A DNA stretch of 64,000 nt from assembly GCA_030533445.1 (NCBI GenBank), contig CM060081.1:40017611-40081610 (forward strand). The letters run 5' to 3'. Numbering within the stretch: position 1 is the stretch's first letter; each line of letters starts with the position of its first letter. Origin of the DNA: Cyprinodon diabolis. Taxonomy: Eukaryota > Chordata > Actinopteri > Cyprinodontiformes > Cyprinodontidae. Shown piece by piece: positions 49,986 to 61,975 of this stretch. The translations under genes and the position numbers were made by a program. The notes under the pieces are model-generated. The model did no database searches. It worked only from the letters and a program-made list of their open reading frames with translations, and was not told the origin of the DNA.

Positions 49986-52079
49986 AACTCCTTAGCGGCA
50001 AACCTAGCTGTTCACATACTCAGGAACACTGAAGATAGATGGTATGAGAGAGGAGTTTTGTAAAACCACTTCAATCAAAAGAGAGATACCAAATCCAAAC
50101 AGAGTAAGAGGCCCCAGATTTAAACTTTCATAAACATAAAGTCCATCCTAGAGTTTCAACTATTAAAAGCCTTTCTACAGGTGACAAAATCTTCTTTTAT
50201 CCTATTCCGACAGCAGCAATAATAATAACGTTTGATGTTTAGGGGAATTTAATCTTTATGTGATTTTTGCATATTAAACCTAGGAAAATCTCCATCACCA
50301 GCTACAACCTTAAAAGTATAGTGGATGATTTTCATTCATTTTTGAAAAGACCCGCCATCTCCACTTTATAAAAAAAATGCACATGCACAACCCTGTACCT
50401 GCTCCCAAGAGGGAATGCCTATTAGAAGTGTGTGAGAGCATGCTCTGATTGAAAGTTGCTGTTTGCATCGCTTACTTTTATCACACTTACTTTCAGCTTC
50501 CTTTCCAAAAGAAGATTTGCAATTTCTTTCCCTATGTCAGACTCACCACCAATAAGTGAAAATGGGGACGAGCACGTAGAACGGCCTTACGTAAACATAT
50601 GACCAGAATGGTTATAAGAAGAACCACTTATATATCCACTCAGAAAAGAACATCCTCCACTTTACCTTCAAGGGGACTTTTCAGTCAAGGACACTTTTCA
50701 GTCCCATCTAAGAACCTTCTGCAGCATACTCTCTCTTTGTCAGCTTTGGTATTAGAATTGGGTAACGTGTTACTATAGATGTTTTGATTGATTGTGTTTT
50801 CAAGGATTCTGTCTGACCTAGGGATATTCCATGCATTCACAACATAATGGATAATGATACATTTTTGTTTTTTACCATTTTCTTTTGAAAGAGGACTTTT
50901 TTTTGTTTAAAGTGCTACTGTATTGTATTATTCTCTTAACATTATTGGAAAAAACATTTCAATCAGGCAGATTGGCAGAGCAGGTCTGCTTTTAATTGGG
51001 GTGAGCAAGAACAGTTTGCCTGAAAGGCAAAAGGAATCAAGCCTGCTTAACAGATCTGTATTCATTATTCAGACCTTAGCACCACGTTGCACTGAAACTT
51101 GGGAAAAAGTTGACATTATGTGCCTGTAATAGGCTGCAGGGAGGTGAACTGGTGACTTATGTGACAAGAATTTTAAGAGGAAATGGTTGCTGTTTTAAAG
51201 AATATTAGAATTCCCATAAATGGCTTGTGATTGCTTACAGGTATCATAAAATGTACAGAAAAGCTTAACCGCAGGTATATGTATGATGAGAATCCTGTTG
51301 TCGATAACTATTTTTCTTTATTTTTATATATGTTTTATATTTTTTATATTTTCTATAAAAACAAGAGACTCCTTCTACATCCAAATCTGGGCACAAAGCC
51401 TGCACTGTTTTTTTTAAAATAAAGCTACAACTGTTGCTTCTGCCAATGGCTGTTGCCAAGAAGCATCAGAGGAGTAAACCTTTGCACGCTCCGATCCTCA
51501 CACCCAAACTCAACCCAGCCGACCAGGGAAATAGGATGAAACAATATATTGTGTTCAAAATAATACAAGCCTAATATCACTAACCACTAAATCTGTGTTT
51601 TTGTAGTTTTATGTCCTATACTAATCTTGCTAACGGATTGATTAGTTAAGCTTCTGTCCCCAATAATAAACAGATTTTTATTGAAACATTTGTTTAAACT
51701 TGGATGTTCAGGATTGGACTGTGTTAGTCAGTGAGAACTTTCATTATTTAACAAAGGGATTATATAGATTTTGTCTGAGGATAAAACTTTCTGTGTTACA
51801 ATGGAAAGACCCTACGGGCCCCTACCTTTTAAACTCCCTTCCTCTTCATTTCAGAAAAAAAATGTCATTATATCATATTTAATATGCAAACAAGATTATA
51901 TATTTTTTTAAAGGTTCCAATAACTCGTTAAAAAAATTTAACTTGTTTGCATACAAATTATTTAGGCATACCGAGTATATAAGTTATTATTTTTTCAATC
52001 ATGTCTTTTTTTTTGTATATTCATTGTATTTCAATTATTCACTTTTATTCTCTTTAATTTTTTGTAATGCTGTCCAAAG
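49986..52079. other. Intergenic DNA, nothing recognised
   Basis: No gene or repeat family recognised. Short frames (50923-51129 +, 51265-51459 -, 51700-51882 +) have no known motif. Confidence 0.4.
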
Positions 52080-52624
52080 GGGCACATACTGGTCTGTGTT
52101 TGTTTCGGGTCGGTCTCAAGCCTGTATAAATGCAGAGGGTTGCATCAGGAACGACATGCATGGTCAAATTTTGCCAATTCAACAATGCAAGTAAACTAAG
52201 GACTCTCAATACTGGATTATTAGAGCCCAGGGTTAACATTGATGCCCCGTGCTGCTGACCAATAGGGAAGAAGTGGAAACTAGGATATTGGTGGCCAGTG
52301 AAGAAGGAGAGGATTACAAGGTTGGTTGAAAAAGTGGAGGAAAAGAAAGAATCTAGAACTGAGAGCAAGGACTTTAAATGGAATTATGACAGGAAAAACT
52401 AGATAGTTGACTGATATGCAGAGGAGGAGGGTGAATATACTGTGTGTCCAAGAGTGGAAAGGCAGGAAAGATAGAAGCTTGAAGGCGGCATTCAAGCATC
52501 ATTGTAGCATGGCTTGGACAGGAAGAGTAATGGTGTAAGAGTTATCTTGAGGGAGAAGTAAGTCAGATATGTTCTTGAGGTAAAATGATTGCTAGATAGG
52601 TGGATCAGTCTGACGATACAAATC

Positions 52625-53060
52625 ATTTCGATTTCTATTCAGTTTATTTATATAGCGCCAATTCACAACACTTCATCAACTAGGTCATACAGATGGGTTC
52701 AGTTTTCTATCTAAGGAAAACCAGCTGCTTGCATCAACTCATTGAGTCAACAGCAATTCCTCACACCAAGCAGGCTTGTAGCGACAGTGGAGAGGAAAAC
52801 TCCCTATTAACAAGAGGAAACCTCCGGCACAACCAGGGTCAGTGTAAGCGGCCATCTGTCGAGGCCGACTGGGGTTCAAGGAGACGTAAGCAGACATAAT
52901 AAAGAAGCAGAGATACAAAAGGTAACTGTCAATCAGCTCCACATGTGACCCCGTCCAGGAAACACACAGCCTGGCATATGAGCGCCAATGTCAGAGGATG
53001 AAAGAGAGCGCCAGGAGAGACAGTAGTTGCATTTTTGAGTAGACTATTCAGTTAAATCTC
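52625..53060 (-). repeat. Fish SINE-like interspersed repeat, copy 2
   Basis: On the plus strand it begins TTTATTTATATAGCGCCAAT and contains GACAGTGGAGAGGAAAACTC, then AACCTCCGGCACAACCAGGG, the reverse complement of the copy at 8940-9390. It sits inside the RTE LINE. The minus-strand and plus-strand frames over it are not genes. Confidence 0.65.
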
Positions 53061-53233
53061 AGAGACCTGAGGAATGGGGAAAAAGGGTGCTGGTACCAAT
53101 CTTCATAAATAAGGGAGAGGAATAAATTCGATGAGTCACACCGTGAAAGTAGTGTGAGGGTAGTGAGGTGTGCTGTAAGTGTGACAGAGGTGTTTAAGGT
53201 GAAAGGGATCAGGCATCGACTCACAGCCCCTTC

Positions 53234-53446
53234 TTGTTTGTAATGGTGATGGGCATGTTGAGAGATGAGGTTAGACAGGAATCTCCATGGACCATGAGGT
53301 ATGCAGATGGCATTGTGGTCAGCAGTGATGGCAGGAAGCAGGTAGAGGAAAATTTAGAGATATGGAGGTTTTTCCTGGAAAGAAGAGAAGTGAGGGTTAG
53401 CATCACAATTCAGAATGTGTGTGTGAATGAGTTTGACTTAAGATGA
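53234..53446 (+). pseudogene. RTE reverse transcriptase palm fragment
   Basis: 70-codon frame covering the palm of the RTE reverse transcriptase. The catalytic YADD reads YADG, so the second Asp is lost. Residues before (RDEVRQESPWTM) and after (a GRKQVEENLEIWRFFLERR block) match the family closely. Remnant only. Confidence 0.8.
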
Positions 53447-53970
53447 CCAAAGCGGTTACTGAAAAGGGAGTAGAAATAAAGTTGATTTTAAATACTTAGG
53501 GTCAACTGGCCATGGTAATGTAATTGAGATATCAACATTACATTACCAACATGGTAAATTTCAATAAAGTCAATTAGTCAATCGAATTAAAGGTAAAGAA
53601 GTTTGTCCAGGCAGGTTGTTATGGTTGTAGATGGGTAGCAGGCATTCTGAAGGATAGAATATCAGTAAGAAATAGAGGAAATATGTACAAGATGGTGGTG
53701 AGAGAGTGACACTGAGAAAGAGACAGGAGGCTGAGCTGGAGGTATCAGAAATGAATATGTTGAGGTTCTCTTTACGAGTCACAAGGATTGATAGGATCAG
53801 GAATACATCAGAGGGTTATGTCATGTTTTGGAGATAAATGCAGAGAGGCAACGATAAAATAGTTTAGACATGTACAAAATTGGTATAGTGAGTGCATCAG
53901 TAGAAGAATTTTGAGGCTGGTACTGCCAGGGAGGAGGCCTAGAGAAAGACCAATGAATCTAATAAATACA

Positions 53971-56176
53971 CCTTTTAAGTTTAACTTTATGATTAAATAA
54001 GTGTCATTATTTAAGCAACGAATTCGAAAGAAATGAGTGACAGCTCAATTGTATGTCTTTATTGTGATTTGTTTTATTCTCTTAAGATCAGTTGTAAGTC
54101 ATCACTTTAAGCACATCACAAATGTATGAGAGAGTTTCCAACAAACTGCATGAAAACATGAAACAAGATAGGCAGAATTGATTTCTTCTCTAGGAATGTC
54201 ATTCTCAAAAAAAAAAAAAAAATCACCCAGCAGTAATTAAACCATGAAGAGCTGGTATAAATCAATCCATCAGATGTGCTTTAGCCAGAAGCCATGTTAT
54301 TATTCCTCCATTGTCTATTCCCTCCATTAATCCCTGGATTTGCTGTTTGTTTTGTCCTTTGTGGTCTGTTTACAAGCCACAAAGGAAAGGAAATTTAGAT
54401 TTTGAGACCAACATGTTTTGTTTGAGTAACATTAGAGACTGAAATAATATGATAAATACATATTTTAGATTTATCCAATACAGAGGTTTCAGAGAAGGCA
54501 GCATAGCTGTGTGGTTTTAGCAAGGAAACTTGAAGAAATAATTCCCAGCTGTCACATTTTTCAAAAAAAGTTTGAACGATGTTTTAAAAGAAAAGTACAG
54601 GAGCAAAATATTTTTTCACTTTTCGTTTTGGGAAACCATTGAAAGTCAATCTCTAAAAAGTGCATAATTGCACCCAGAAACTTTTTAAAGTAGAACTTTC
54701 TCAAAAAATACTAAAGGTCAGCATGTCAAAATGAAGCTATCGTTTTTTTTTTCCATCACAAACTCTCAGGAGTATTAGTTTCTTTTCTATTTATTTCTTA
54801 AAAATCAGAAGGATCCATAAGATTAGTCACGAGAATTTCCTAGCATGGGATGAAGATTAAGGTGCATCAGACTTTCTTTGGCTAGTGGGGGTGCTTGTAT
54901 CTGACAACCCTTCTGGTACAACCATGTGTACTGTCTTTAGCTAATGTATTTAGACAATCCTCTTTTCTGGATGGAGTAATTGGCTCTACCTTGGCCCTAA
55001 TGTGGCTCTACCTTTCATATACCTCATCCAAAGTAGTTGGTTATCCTGAGCTATTTTCTATATTTATGCTGCTAAATCTTTAGGCTGCTGAAGGACATAG
55101 AAACCACTTTTCCACACGTTGCTCTTTCTACTTCAGTCCATCTCTATTCTACCACTGTGCTGTATTTGTTACTGTACGTTCCATCATAACTTTATGTTGA
55201 GTTTCTGTCAATGTTTTTTCTTTCCTTTTCATATGATACTTTGTATGAATTTTTTTTCCGTCCTCTTAACACCAAGTTAGTTGTGGGAGATTGCGACCAA
55301 TAGCAATTCTTGATGTTGGTCAAAGTAAGGGTTGCAACAGCATCATAAAAATATAATAATATAATAAAAAAAACTTTTGAGTGGGTATGTCTGCATATAC
55401 GTTTTCTGTTGCTTATAAAAAATTCAACACTACTTGCTGCTGTAAATAGGACACATTCTCTGCATGATTTGAGTGGGACTGCGGTACGTTCATTCCTAAC
55501 TCAGAGATGAGATGGTTTTGTGATTACCGGATGGCAGAGGGAGGCGCTAGTCTGGGCCCCCCTTAATGCAACAACTTACAATGATTCCCACTCATGCTGA
55601 GTCTGATTCTGCAGCAGGATTTTCTTATTAAAAGAAAGTGTTCCCAGCTCCTGCTCCTTCCTCTTTTGTAGGATCATCACAGTAAGAACTCTGTGTAGGC
55701 AGGAAAGCAGCTTCCAGACTGCTGTAACAATTCTGGACGGCCTTCAGACTTCTGTATGTCACTATACAATGAAAGCACACAGGAATTATGCTAGTCAAAC
55801 CTGGGATTTTTGCCTTCTGAAAAAGAAGTACAAAACAATGCAATTTAGCAAATTGCTAAAGCTTTACATTATACAAACAAAAACATATGAAGGTGTACAC
55901 ATTTACATGTGTGACAAGCTCCCTATGCTAAGGAAAGTATTATAGGATACATACACACTTCTTTTCCAACCTCCTACCTCAATGCCAGCATTATTAGAAA
56001 TTGCACACATCCGCTTCTGCTAAAGAGTCCTTACAAATTTACGATTTTTAAATGCAGCCATCAAATCAGCTTCTGTTGTGTAAACAGATTACATATCACT
56101 GTGATTTGCATAATTTTGATCAACTGAATTTGAATGTTTTATATTACAGTTTTCTTTTAATTGGTCATGTATTGGA
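53971..56176. other. Intergenic DNA, nothing recognised
   Basis: No gene seen. A 9-bp inverted pair CCTTTGTGG/CCACAAAGG lies at 54356-54385. Frames 54895-55083 (+) and 55628-55843 (-) have no known motif. Confidence 0.4.
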
Positions 56177-56265
56177 TTGCAATTCAATAGAAGTTATTTG
56201 TATAGTGCAAGTTAACAACACATATCATCTTAAAGCAATTTACAGAGACAATTCAATCAAATCTT
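56177..56265 (+). repeat. Fish SINE-like repeat, end fragment
   Basis: TTATTTGTATAGTGCAAGTT, then AACACA and TTTACAGAGACAATTCAATC, resembles the outer end of the repeat at 52625 (TTATTTATATAGCGCCAATT). Confidence 0.45.
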
Positions 56266-58269
56266 CCAGAAAAAAAACTTTTGTATTGAAGGAAACTAAA
56301 TAAGACTTTGATTCACTCTTCCTAGATAAGCGTGATTTGAATAATCCGGATTAATCTAAACCAAAATTATATATCTTTTAAATTAAATATGAATTATGTC
56401 CTTTTTTCTTCTAAAGGTAATTAAGGTTACTACAAACTGAAAAGATGGAAATGCACTGAACTGAATTTAAAATTGTGACAGACTACTGTATATTTTTCCT
56501 CCCTCTTTTTCAAAGCATTTCATTTCTTTCCCTTTTCATTATAATTACTAAAAATATCAAAATAAAGACCTTTATTTTAATTGTAATAAAGTAAGTGTAG
56601 TGAATAATTTTGCATAATATGAGAAATAAAAGTGTACTTTAACTGCAGTTCACCAGCGCCTTCTGGTCAGGACAAATCCTTCAATTCAGAGAAAGATAGA
56701 ACTGGATCTCAAGGTTCTCCTGCAGCAAATGTTTTCCCATTAATCAAGGAAGATTACATCCCACATTCAGTCTTAACTCATGAATGAATCAGGATTTTTC
56801 AGCATTTGAGAATGACAAACGATATCACCTCAATGGAATCTGATTATTAAAACACTGGTTGTAATCATTCTACCCTGTCTTTTTAGCAGTCATGCAGAGC
56901 AGTCCTGCTGTCTGTCTGCAACTCTTGATGTATTTTGTTTCACTCTCACAGAATAGCCAATAACCAATAGCAGAAAAAAATAACTTTTACAAAAAATCTA
57001 TTAATTGCTCTTGTTAGCTGCATTTTTTTTCCTTCTCCTTTGTACCAGCCATTGACTTTCTATTTAATATGAGGCCAACATTGTTCATGTAACAGGGTGA
57101 CACAGTTCACACCTCCAGAAACAGACTGACAATAACAAAACTGGTAATGTGTGGGGGCTTTTGCGAAAGCAATAGCTAGATGTATCTATTGCTTTACAGT
57201 GCCTTGTTTCATTTGGTGCACCAACAGGAAATACAATTTCATCAAAAAGAAAAAAATATATATATTTTTGAGAGTATTTTTATTCAGTTTACTTGAGATA
57301 ACAATTTTTAGAGCTCCTTCCTTGATGCATTTACTGGAGCCTTTTGGGGTATAGTTGTACTATTCACATCAATAGACTAAAATGAAACGGTTTAGGAACC
57401 TTAAAGTTGAAAAATTGTTTATGACTTTCCAGCTTGGATGATTCATTTTAGTGAAAGCAACATTGGAATGTATAGATAATATAAATGCATTGTAAGTCCG
57501 TGCATTAACCGGCAAGTTTTAAAACATGAATGTGCTTTAATAGATTATCTTACACTAATGTAAACATGTAGGCATTGGCTTTCTTATTAACACCCATCTT
57601 GAATGAAACATCAAATGATGGATTATTTTAAGAGAGCTGTAGATCTGTACAGTTCCTCAAGGCTTACCACAGGACTTTTGGCTGGTTTAACACTTTCTTG
57701 GCCATGTTGCTCAGTTTATTAGGAAGGCAATATCAGTTTACCACACTCTTTCATTTTTAAGATGATGGATTGAATCATGCTCTGTGGGATGATTAAAATT
57801 TGGTATCTTATTTTATGAAATCTTTTGGGTGTCCCTACATCTTTATCGCTGATCTTCCCTGAATTTCAATTCATTTGTTATTCAAACATTTTTTTCAAAA
57901 GTGAAGATGAAAACCTCTTTTTTTTTTTGTCCCAGATGACACAGCGTGCTGTCAGCAAAGATGACGCCTTTGTCTTGAAAGGTTTTTATTTTGGCCACGC
58001 ATGATCCTGACATGTGGGTGTTGTGCAAAAGGCACACATCAAAAAAAGAGAAAAAATCATGTAGGAGGGCTGTCAGTTGTTTACTTAAAAAAAAAAAAAA
58101 TCTTAAATGTCAATAACATGCTCAAACAAAATAAACATAGTTCATTATACTCACACAATATAGAAAGACTTGGACCCCTTGGTTTGTAAGAGATCTAAAT
58201 ATTCAAGGTCATTACAGATACAGTATTCACCAATTCAGGTAAATCTTTCATGCTTCTCTCATCAGCCTT
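56266..58269. other. Intergenic DNA, nothing recognised
   Basis: AT-rich with several A or T runs; no gene recognised. Confidence 0.4.
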
Positions 58270-58409
58270 ACTCTTTGTTCCTGTTCATGTATATCTATCA
58301 AAATTAAGCACTTTGTTTCCTGACGAGGTCTGAGCGCCAAAGACAAAGTAATTGTATCAATACATTTCTCCTAATTGTCTTTTCTCTTCGTGTGAGTTTT
58401 TCAGATTGG
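58270..58409 (+). repeat. Repeat tail shared with 9255-9380
   Basis: GAGGTCTGAGCGCCAAAGAC, then TATCAATA and GAGTTTTTCAGATTG, the same words in the same order as at 9298-9376. The LTR at 58412 begins just after the shared part ends. Confidence 0.6.
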
Positions 58410-58411
58410 AC

Positions 58412-58877
58412 TGTAAGGTTGTTTGGAGGTTTTAGAGGACCCAAATGCAGAGACAGAAGCTAAGGGGGTTTCTTACAGATTTAATACCAAATGTTGGGGA
58501 CAGAAGCTTAACTAATCTCCAAACACAGGAGCCAGAACGAAGGGAGACACATAGGTCAATGAGGGAATGAATGAATGAAGAGAATCCAGCACTGAGTAAC
58601 TGCAGAGGAGGAGTATAAATGCCAAACATAAGAATGAAGTAATCAACTGATTGTGAGCAGGTGTGGACAGAATAATCTAATAATCTAGAAAGGACTGACA
58701 CAAGGGAGTAAACAAGAAATGTATACAAGAACTCAAATACAACCAGAAAATAACTAGAATGACAGAAAATGGAAATGAAGCCAATTACCTAGGAAACACA
58801 GAAAGACATGAATCAAAGTGTAACTGAAATCTCAAAAAGAAAACTTGAACAGATCCAACAAGTGTAGAATCGTGACA
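58412..58877 (-). mobile_element. LTR, reverse orientation
   Basis: 466-bp block, TGTAAGGTTG at left and ATCGTGACA at right. On the minus strand: TGTCACGATTCTAC start, a TATA (CATTTATACTCC near 58618), CTCTGCAG after it, an ATTAAA polyadenylation signal near 58480, and a TGCATTTGGGTCCTC end. This is the classical fish LTR layout. Flanking 5-mers do not match, so it may be a recombinant or the remains of a rearranged element. The 98-codon minus frame (58432-58728) is inside the LTR and not a gene. Confidence 0.6.
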
Positions 58878-59091
58878 CATTATTGCTGGTTGGGCATGTA
58901 TAATTAGCTTTATCCTAATGTCCATCTAAGTGATTCTCCTTTCCTAGTGAACAGGAAAGAAAAAACAGCAGGTGGGATAAAAACATGTCTTGTTATGTAT
59001 TTGAATGAAAAAGTGATGTATGTGAATCAGTTAAAACTCTGCACACAAGCACAATTCTGTTTTGATTTTGAATCAATCTTCTCTTACCTAC

Positions 59092-59803
59092 GGCTACGTT
59101 CACACTGCAGGCCTTAATTCCTTAATTTTATGTTTTTGTGAAATCTACTTTTTTGTGTTGCCCTTCACATTTCCAAATATATTTGACGTGTGTGTGATCT
59201 CCTCTGTGAACTGCATTCATACTACGCAAGTGTTCCGTATGCACAGTAGAGGGTGCAATGACGTCACAAGCAAGCATGCTCAGTGTTTACCAAAGTAAAC
59301 ATGGATGGTAGTGCTGGAGCTCATCTAGCGATCTTTCCGAACCTTAAAAACTCAATCATTTCAAGATGTTTAAAAGAAAGACTGCTCTCCGCACTATCAA
59401 CCACCATTGTTATAGTTTTTCTTCCCACTTCTACATAAGAAGAAGCAGAATAGTGACGTTTGCCGGGTATTAATGGCGTTCAGGTCGGATGTATTCAACC
59501 TGGCCGTTCACACACAAGTCGCATGTGAAAAGATTAGATTCGTTTCGGGTTCAGGACCACATATCCAAGTGGCCTGAGTCGCATTGGGAAAAATCGGATC
59601 TGTGTTGTTCAGACTGCCATGAAAACATCAGATACAGGTTGCATATAGGCAAAAATAATCAGATTTGGGTCACCTCATTCACACACACACACTGATGGTG
59701 GCAAGCTACATTGTAGCCACAGCTGCCCTGGGGCTCACTGACAGAATCCGGTCTCCTACATCCAACGCCACTGTCTTCCATAGGCTGCTGTGTGAATGTG
59801 GCC
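59092..59803. mobile_element. MITE with TTCACAC inverted ends
   Basis: Left end GGCTACGTTCACACTGCA and reversed right end GGCCACATTCACACAGCA match at 15 of 18 bases. The interior has further GTTCACAC and CGCATT-type words common to a large fish MITE group. A different segment (about 59693-59790, GCAAGCTACATTGTAGCCAC and AGCTGCCCTGGGGCTCACTG) may be a second repeat inside. The target duplication is unclear. Class not assigned. Confidence 0.6.
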
Positions 59804-59934
59804 TAAATATCAGATGATGCAAACACACTCTGCCTCTATGAAATCGCTCAAAGAAATGAAAAACAATTTTGTTTTACAGTTTTTGGGGCTTAAGCATTAG
59901 AAAAAAATATACAGCCTTTACTGTCCTTATTCTT

Positions 59935-60261
59935 CCTTGCAGCAAGAAGGTTCCGGGTTCGATTCCCAGTCTGGGGTCTTTCTGTATGGAGTTTGCTTGT
60001 TCTCCCTGAGCATGCATGGATTGTCCCTGGTACTCGGGTTTCCTCCCACGGTCCAAAAACATGACTGTTAGGTTAATTGGCTTCTCTAAATTAAACTTAG
60101 GTGTGAGTGTGTGAGCGACTCGTTGTTTGTCCTGTTTCTCTCTTTGTTGCCCTGCAATGGACTCGTGACCTGTCCAGGATCTACCCGCCTCTCGACCATT
60201 GACAGCTAGAGATAGGCACCAGCAACCCTCGCAACCCCGCTTGGGATAAGTGGGACAGAAA
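59935..60261 (+). repeat. 5'-truncated SINE with tRNA-like B-box
   Basis: GGTTCCGGGTTCGATTCCCA contains an RNA polymerase III B-box (GGTTCGATTCC). The A-box expected about 40 bp upstream is absent, so the copy is 5'-truncated. The body (GTTTGCTTGTTCTCCCTGAG, CCAAAAACATGACTGTTAGG, GGCACCAGCAACCCTCG) is a well-known fish SINE-like family and passes directly into the (GGAT)n tail. Confidence 0.7.
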
Positions 60262-60359
60262 ATGGATGGATGGATGGATGGATGGATGGATGGATGGATG
60301 GATGGATGGATGGATGGATGGATGGATGGATGGATGGATGGATGGATGGATGGATGGAT
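60262..60359. repeat. (GGAT)n microsatellite, SINE tail
   Basis: About 24 perfect ATGG units directly after the SINE body; it probably grew from the short tetranucleotide tail of the SINE. Confidence 0.97.
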
Positions 60360-61541
60360 ATTGTCTTCACATTATGTAGAATGATATTTGTAAATAGGGA
60401 CTAAATGTCTGTAATTATAGTCTTTATTATGGCTTTTTTTTTTGTTTCAGCACCCCAAAAGCTTCACAAATCTTACAGTACAGTAAAGGTTTTCGAAGAT
60501 GATTTGGTATAAAAGTTGTAGAATCATAGAATGTTTGTTTTTCTTTGCTGGACAGTCCATAACAACAGTTTGTGAAGCTTTGTCAAAAAGGTTAATGTTT
60601 TTGATAGTCTTTGTTTTATTTTTTCTGAAAAGTGCATTGAGATAATGTTTTGTGAATTGGTGCTATATAAATAAACTGAATTGAAAACTGAATTGAATTT
60701 ACAGCTGTTCTTGAAAGTTTACAAACCATCCCATTAAAGAAAAGAATAAATTCACAGAAGTAATTCAAATAACACAAAACGGCAACAGTTATGATAATTA
60801 AAAAATTCATAAATTATAATTTGATAAAATAAAATATTAATTTTGAATTTTTATTTTTTTAAAATAATTCTAAAAACAAAACTGTTCCAAGCAGAGAACA
60901 GAGAACCAACATACCTCTCAACAGGATTCCAATGTTATATCTATGAAGAAGGACGGATTTGAAGCAAAGCAAAGCAGAGCAAAGCTGAATGAGGTGAAGG
61001 TGGTGAGTGTAGGGAGGTGAACAGCACTATTTTGGCGACATCTGATCGCCACTTGAATTAAGTTGAAAAATCTTAAATCCAGTCTATCGGCTGTGAGCTA
61101 GAGTGAATGAGAAAAGAGACAAGCTTTTTTATTATTAAAAATGAAAGATAGAGAAAATAATGTTGACAAAGGATGAAGTGGTAATGCTCTTAAGAGGACT
61201 AAAGGTAGCTTTTAATAAAAAACATTTTAATTTATCCCAATAGGGACTATTTTGTTGTCTTACCTCCAGAACAGATGATGCCTTCTTTGCTGGTGGACTA
61301 TCAGCCACTGTGCCCCTCGGTAGCTCTGGATCATAACAGTTAGCCTCTATAACTACCCCCAAGTCAGCTGTGGCCTCTCCCCGCTTTATTGCACTGATTC
61401 CCCAGAGGAGTCCTCCAATCCATGGTTAAAATAGGAGACACAGCTGGCAGCCTGGTCCCAGTCCTGTTTTTTTGTTCTCTGCTGGTGTTCTCGCACTGAT
61501 TTCCTGCTGCTCATGTCTGAGTACCAGAATGCCGTCTCACC
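60360..61541. other. Intergenic DNA, some repeat scraps
   Basis: A fragment at about 60645-60700 (GAATTGGTGCTATATAAATA) is the end of the same SINE-like family seen at 52625. Minus-strand frames 61135-61362 and 61386-61619 might be further decayed parts of the Harbinger element but show no motif I can name. Confidence 0.4.
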
Positions 61542-61801
61542 TTCTATTGTCTGGGTGATTTGTCCCCTATACAAGACTGCAGGGACCCAAAGTGCATCAT
61601 AGATACACGGAAGTGCCACTACAAATGACTATCATCTAGCCGTAGTTGCTGGAGGAGGTAGTTAAATTTCCCATACTTATTCTGTCTACGGAGAATACTG
61701 CAAACCCAGGGATGTTGATGGTTTTGTTTGGCTTTCAAAAGTACAAAAAGCACTGCAATTTGCTCAGAAAAATCAACGTCCGCCATTGTGGAAATCAGCA
61801 A
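61542..61801 (-). pseudogene. PIF/Harbinger transposase N-terminal remnant
   Basis: The minus-strand frame from the ATG at 61801 reads MADVDFSEQ, a hydrophobic stretch, then HPWVCSILRRQNKYGKFNYL and LRLDDSH. This matches the opening of Harbinger/HARBI1-type nucleases (W-V-x-P-I-L, GxF, L-x-x-E-L-R-x-D). A stop follows DSHL, after which WHFRVSMMHFGSL continues the expected YFRMS-type helix. The DDE catalytic region was not found. The protein is broken and truncated. Confidence 0.65.
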
Positions 61802-61975
61802 CCAGCAGACTCAATGACATAGGAGCCTTTCACCCACCGGGCAAGTTTGGTTGCCTTGTGAACTGCTTTCTAGGGCCAGGCAAAATTTCAAGGCGAGCAA
61901 AGGCTGATGAACTTAGCGAAATATGTGGCGAGTTCGCATTCGGTGTGAAAGCATCATTACTGAACATTTCCTAAA
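61802..61975 (-). mobile_element. Harbinger 5' flank
   Basis: Upstream of the ATG on the minus strand, CTTTCACACCGAATGCGAAC and a CGCC block resemble the terminal region of fish Harbinger elements (TTCACACCG-GCG). The exact terminus and the 3-bp target duplication were not identified. Confidence 0.45.

Larger units (their letters stand above)
52080..53970 (+). mobile_element. RTE-type LINE copy, decayed and interrupted
   Basis: The left part has the 5' leader word ATAAATGCAGAGGGTTGC (52125) and, from about 52370, the start of an RTE endonuclease (TLNGIMTGKT, LTDMQRRRVNILCVQE) with in-frame stops. After an unrelated repeat (about 52625-53060) the reverse transcriptase continues: QESPWTMRYADG with YADD changed to YADG (about 53270-53310), then KQVEENLEIWRFFLERR, and a C-terminal region up to about 53960 with an RKRQEAELEVSEMNMLRFS-like block and GRRPRERP-like end. 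The middle of the element is missing. Non-functional. Confidence 0.8.
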
